In this document: piece after piece, positions 41,401-47,400 of the stretch
How positions within the stretch are numbered: position 1 is the first letter of the stretch
How the letters are laid out: every line of letters starts with the position of its first letter
From: Alitta virens
Lineage: Eukaryota > Annelida > Polychaeta > Phyllodocida > Nereididae
Assembly (NCBI GenBank): GCA_932294295.1
Contig: OW028584.1
Coordinates: 22,227,638 to 22,291,637 of the forward strand
Direction of reading: 5' to 3'
Length of the DNA stretch: 64,000 nt
Made by a program: the position numbers and the translations under genes
Notes under the pieces: generated by a model
What the model saw: only the letters and a program-made list of their open reading frames with translations
Databases searched by the model: none
Told to the model about the DNA's origin: nothing

Positions 41401-44400
41401 CAAGCAAACTGTGAGCCATGGAGCATCACCTATAAAAATTATTTTTCCAGAAACCAAACAAGCAACTGACTTCTAGCAATGTCAGAGATGGTGTTACTGA
41501 CTCTTTACAATATTTGATTTTAAATGACAATTATATAAAGCCACACTCCAATGAACATTTACTAGTCATTTTAATGTTAACAGTAACTTTGGTTTTTACA
41601 TTTCTACAGTTCATAATCACTGTTTTTAATATACTCTATTTTGGATTTATTGAATATATTTTTTAATTACTTTTCCCTCTCACATGAGTTAACACAAAAT
41701 TAATAAATAATTTATAAATGATACTGTATCTTGCCACCTCAAAATATGCATCTAGGACCTTTAAAATGCAGTGCTTCTATGCATTACCTTTTGTATCATG
41801 CTGGCAAACCACTCTTGAAGTACCAGCATATGATATCCAAAAACTATCACCGGGGTTCAAGCAGGTAGGCCTGGTTGTGATTGGACTCCTTGGTCCCCAT
41901 AGTGACCAGGTATAAGGCGTTCCATCCACCCAGGTGTAATTGGTAGAATCATGATTAAGACCCATCCATGTATATCCAGAAAACCTGAAATTAGAAGATA
42001 TTCAATTATAAGTATGCTTAATCATCCAATCAGATATCTTCATTCAAATCATGTAACTGTCCAATATTTTGTTATATTGGATAGAAAAAGGAATATTGGA
42101 CAGATCTTGTTTGTGGGTTGATGTAGGACTGTTATGACAAACACAAGCTTTCATGTGTCCAACAAAATGTTATATTGGACAGATAAAGAAAAAGGTTATA
42201 TATATTTGTCTAGTCATCTTTAATATTTCATTGGAGAATAATGGCAGATGGAAAGGAGACCAATATAGTGTTTTATTGGATTCAGAAAGCTATATTGGAC
42301 TCGGCTAGTGCCCAGCTGATATTCATCCAAATTACTTCTGATTGGATGAGAGCCTTGCAATATTTTACTATATTATATACCTGGCAGAATTCCAGACTTC
42401 TGCTTGGCTGAAAGAGGTGCATTATTTTCATATATCGCATGCCTATATTGCAGAATATTTTTTACAAAACGCCTCTTATTGTTAGCTATTGGTGTTCCTG
42501 TAACATGTAAATGAGTCATTAATGAAAAGATTCATTTATTAGAGTTAAAATGTAGCTTAAAATTGATCATCCCATCGTGTAGCATAACTAATAAGGTTTA
42601 ATTATGTGTTTTTTAGATAGAAAATATATCAATATTAAGCAAGATACGAAAAGGAGAAAGTAGAGAAGCGGCAAGTTTGCTAGTGCCATGGCAAATATTA
42701 TGAAGAGCGTTGTTTGATTTAAAACTTTAAAAGTGATCTTATGTTACAGAGCAGCAGTCCATCATTTAGTCAGACTATGTGATTTTGGAACATTGCTCTA
42801 TAGAGCTCAAAGTATGTCAATTACTGCACACGTTGATTTCAATGTAGCGGCAAACAAAATAGTTCATCAAGTATCGCCGAATCTGGTGTCATATTGGGTT
42901 GTTAAGCCTGGATTGTCATGGTTTTACACTGTAATGATGGAAAGGAACTGATATACACTGTTAAAATCCTTACTCCCCCACCAGGATCATTGCTCCACCC
43001 TAAATCTGGCAGACCCTCAGGGCAGTTGCCCTTACCAAACGCCACCTAGCAGGAGAGGGTCTGCTTAGGAGATAGAGATTGTGTAGTGCTGCCAGTGACG
43101 TCCGCACCCATGCTATATAACACTGCAGTTATATACAGTCTTCATCTGCCACTGCACTGCAGTCATACAAACATCGCCTTCAGATGGATGCTTATGGCAT
43201 TTTCATATTAATCATCCTTGTTTTTATTTTCTTATTTTTAAGTCATGTAATAGCTCTTGAGCTAATGTTTTATTTTTGTATCTGAAATAATGACATTTAA
43301 TAAATCTTATTCTTATTCACAGTAGTCAATTTTGGAACAAAAAGTCAAAATCTTGGAAAAATAAACTGGACAAAAACTAATCCTTTCAAAAAATGAGGAA
43401 AGGCCAGCTAATATAACAATTACTGTGCATATAATATAAAATTACTGCAAAATACCTATGGTAAGATTCGCCTCATGCAATATTGGTTGTCTCGGTGCCA
43501 TAAAAACTGATATTGCACTTGCCACTGTGCAATATGTTTAATTTGCACTCCTTGCCATCCATTATCTGTATAACAGTGAATAGGATCTACTGGAAGCATA
43601 TTTAGTTAACCATAACTTCCTAGTGAAGAGATACTATAACTGTTATACTAGCTCTGGTAAAATATTACTAATTTTGACTTGTCTCTCATATTGTACTGTG
43701 TAATTTGTCACATGAAAAACCGACTTTCAACAGGTGGTAAATTGTGAAGGGTCTCGTAAACAAATCCACCCTAGCTGATTTTCCTAATATCATAAAGCAT
43801 TCTTTTTCCTGTTTTACTTAAAAGATCGCTATACAAACTTTCGTAGTCATTACATACTAAGCGTATTGCCCTTTTATTGAGTTTCTCAAGTTTCCTGTCT
43901 TGTCCAACCGTGAAAGTATTATATACAACTGTGCAATATGCAAAAATTGATGATATAAAAGATTCATATAGCCTTAGTTTGCTGGTATGGTCCTTATATT
44001 TGCATAACTTTTGAAGCGCATTTATTTGTCTGGCTGCTTTTTTACAGATGACTCAAACATTGTGGTTGGAGTTCAGCTTGTTGCCTATATTGATACCTAG
44101 AAGTTTCAGGTTTGTCTTGGATTTGATCAATTGTCCTCCAATATCAAATTAAGTGTTTATATTATCTCTACTTATACATATTGCCTGAAACTTGGATGGG
44201 TTAGCCTTCATAAAATTAACTTGGAACCATTTAACTGCTTGCATAGAGTCCCTGTTAAAGTTTTTCTTTGATTATTCTAGGGTTACTGTGTGAGAATGAC
44301 AAAGCATTATCATCTGCATAATTGATTACATTGCATGAGGTTTGAAGGTCAAACAAAAAGTCATTAATAAAGATATTGAAAAGGAGCGGACCTAAAAGAC

Positions 44401-47400
44401 ATCCTTGGAGAATGCCAGTTCTGAGCTGTGACCACTTCTTAAATTACTTAATTTAATAGTTTGATGCCGATTCTTTAAGTAGTTCATTATGAATGAGCAA
44501 GCATCAACGGATATACCATATGTGCACATGTAATTTTGCTATAAGTAAAAATTAAACTGTCAAAAGCCTTGGACAGATCAATTAATATGCAACCGACATG
44601 ACAGTTCTTGTGTAAGGCTTTCCTCCAGTCTTCAATACACTTAACTAATACATTGTTACAACTATAAGCTCTTCTATAAGCCAAAAGATCTGTTGATAGG
44701 GAAGAGGAGATGAATTCTATAAGCTGGTCGCACATTATTCCTTCAAATAATTTAGAGGTTGATGTGAGAAGACTAAGGGGCCTGTAATTTTCTTTTGACA
44801 GCTGGTCACATTTCTTAAATAGTGGTCAGGAAAAATACATTTATTTATTTATATTTATTTAACACAATAATTTTACAATGCCATATTAGACAGCTAGATG
44901 AAGGTTACCTTAATTATATTCTAGCTTACAGAGAAATTTGGAAAATTACAGTTATGGATCTTTTAAGCCAGCTCCACCTAGCATTTGGACAGATAATGTG
45001 CGTTATAAAGTATTTTTTGCATACATTGTAGCTGGCTTATTATTCAACAATTTGACACAAGAAATTGTTATATATGTGAAAACTAATCGAATTTTTCTAA
45101 TCATCCTCATTACTTATCCCCCAACTTCAAAAATAATATGGAGATATGATAAAAAAAATCCCTTCAATTTCTCTGTAGATCATATGTTTGGTATTCCATG
45201 AACCCACAGTGTAAATCTTAATAATTTGCACAACATCATTAAATTACTTGCACTCTGAAAATTATTAGGTGAATTAATAATTTAAAAAAAATTTACTGAC
45301 AGTCTGATCCTCTACAACTATAATTGATCTTTCAGTAAATTTTAGGTATGAATTAAACATTAATTAAACATGGTTAAGGAGACAGCAATTCCACATGTAT
45401 TTTTATCGAAAATGTTGTACATGCACCATGCACTAATATAGTAAGATATTTGGAAGTGGATGCGAGTGGATGGCGAGTATATATGGAGAGACAATGGCTA
45501 CATATGGCTACGTATGGCTACGTATGACTATGTATGGCCAAGGATGGCCACGGACGTATTTAGAATGTACGTAAAACGTACGTGGAATGTACGTGGAAAG
45601 TACGTAGAAAAATATTTGCCCTCTCCACGTATGTACGTTTGTGATCAAGCGCAACCAGGAGTGATCTACGAATTAGCGAGAGAATGCGTAATACGCCCTG
45701 CGAGTGAATCACATATGTACAAGGATGAGCAAGAGTAAAAAACTAATTCCATCCATCGTCATACGTAGGTCTTAAATGTGATAGTGTAAACACCCCTTAA
45801 TATTGTCGCCAAATTTGGAGACAAAATATGACAGCCACAAGTGGGACTTTCTTGGTCACAGTTTTCATATTATACCGTATGTATGCAAATTACTTCAGGA
45901 TTTGAATATATGTGCCTTATATTGATGTCAATAAACATGATCTGATTATAACTGAATGACTCTAGACTCATGTTGACTTGGACCCTCATCTACCCCTATA
46001 TTGAGGGTCTGGGGAGGAGAATGAGCCAACTTTGGAATGACGACAACCTCACCAGTCTGATTTTACTATGTTCACCCCAATCAGCTATTGCAACAAAAGC
46101 TTTAACAATATTAATTAAACATTTATAGTGCAGTCAATATCTCCTGCTAAAGTTTATTACTAATTACTTTAAACATGCAAACAAGTCAATATTTTTCAGA
46201 AAGCGACCACGAAGAGTGACACTTAATCACCATTAATTTTCATGAGTTTGGTAATTACCTAGCACAAACACATGAACAGGAACGGTCTAAATTAAGGGGA
46301 GAAAAAGTCAGTCCCTAATAAAAGACCTGAATGCACTGCTAATTGACTGTTATGTTTGCAGTTACAATTGAAGTTTAATCATGTTTAAAAGCGCTTTGAC
46401 TTTGTGCATTGATTACACAAACAGGAAAGTAATAAATATTGATTACGTAGTTATGACAATAAATGAGGCCTTGAAACAAAATCAGTTAAGGTCTAGTGCA
46501 AAAAAATAATGAAGCCATGCTTCATACAAACTCACAACCTTCTTAATAACTGCAATTTTCGTATTAATACTATTGTAAGTTTCATTTTTTCACAATTTCT
46601 TATGTCTGCTAAAGGTTAAAACCTCATGAATCTATAGTTTTTTATATATAATTTTAAAACAAAAATAATTTAATATCTTACTTCTTGAAGTCTCAAATTC
46701 ATTATATCATTGTTCTAATTGGTCCACGCAACAATTCACTATATCATTGCTCTAAACGGGCATTCACACTATCAAGTATAAGACATACGTGGTTGTCCGC
46801 CGAGTATTTTATGATCGTTCTACGAGTGGATGCGAGTGAATGGCGAGTATATACAGATGCACAGTAGCTACGTACGGCTACATATGACCACTCACGTACG
46901 TAGAACATACGTAGAACGTACGTAGATCGCACGTAGAACGCACGTAGAACGCACCCCGATGGACCCCGAGCAAGTTACGTAACTAGAAACAATCACTCGT
47001 AGAATGTCCGCCAAAGTTTTAAACATGTTTAAAAAATGTTGCCCTCTCCACGTACATACGTGAGTGGTCAAGCGCAACCAGGAGTGATCTACGAATTGGC
47101 GCAAGTATACGTAAAATGCTCGGCGAGTGAATCACGTATGAACAAGATGAGCATGAGTAAAAAAAAAATTTCGTCGTCATACGTTGGTCTTAGCTATACG
47201 TGATAGTGTGAACGCCCCTTTATAATTTATCTAACAAGTATAATGGCGGCCAAATCCTTTAATTTGATTACTACCCTTGAAACAAAAGGAACTTGTAAAA
47301 TCTGTTCAAAGATATCAATCTACAATCTTCCCATGTTCATTATTTGGGTTTCATATGCTACATCGCCCACTACGGAAGCCATTTTAGGACATGAGAAAAA

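Noticed and set aside
42055..42300. Recurring ATATTGGACA motif
   Set aside because: Four or five scattered matches without fixed spacing or a definable unit. Too weak to call a repeat family.
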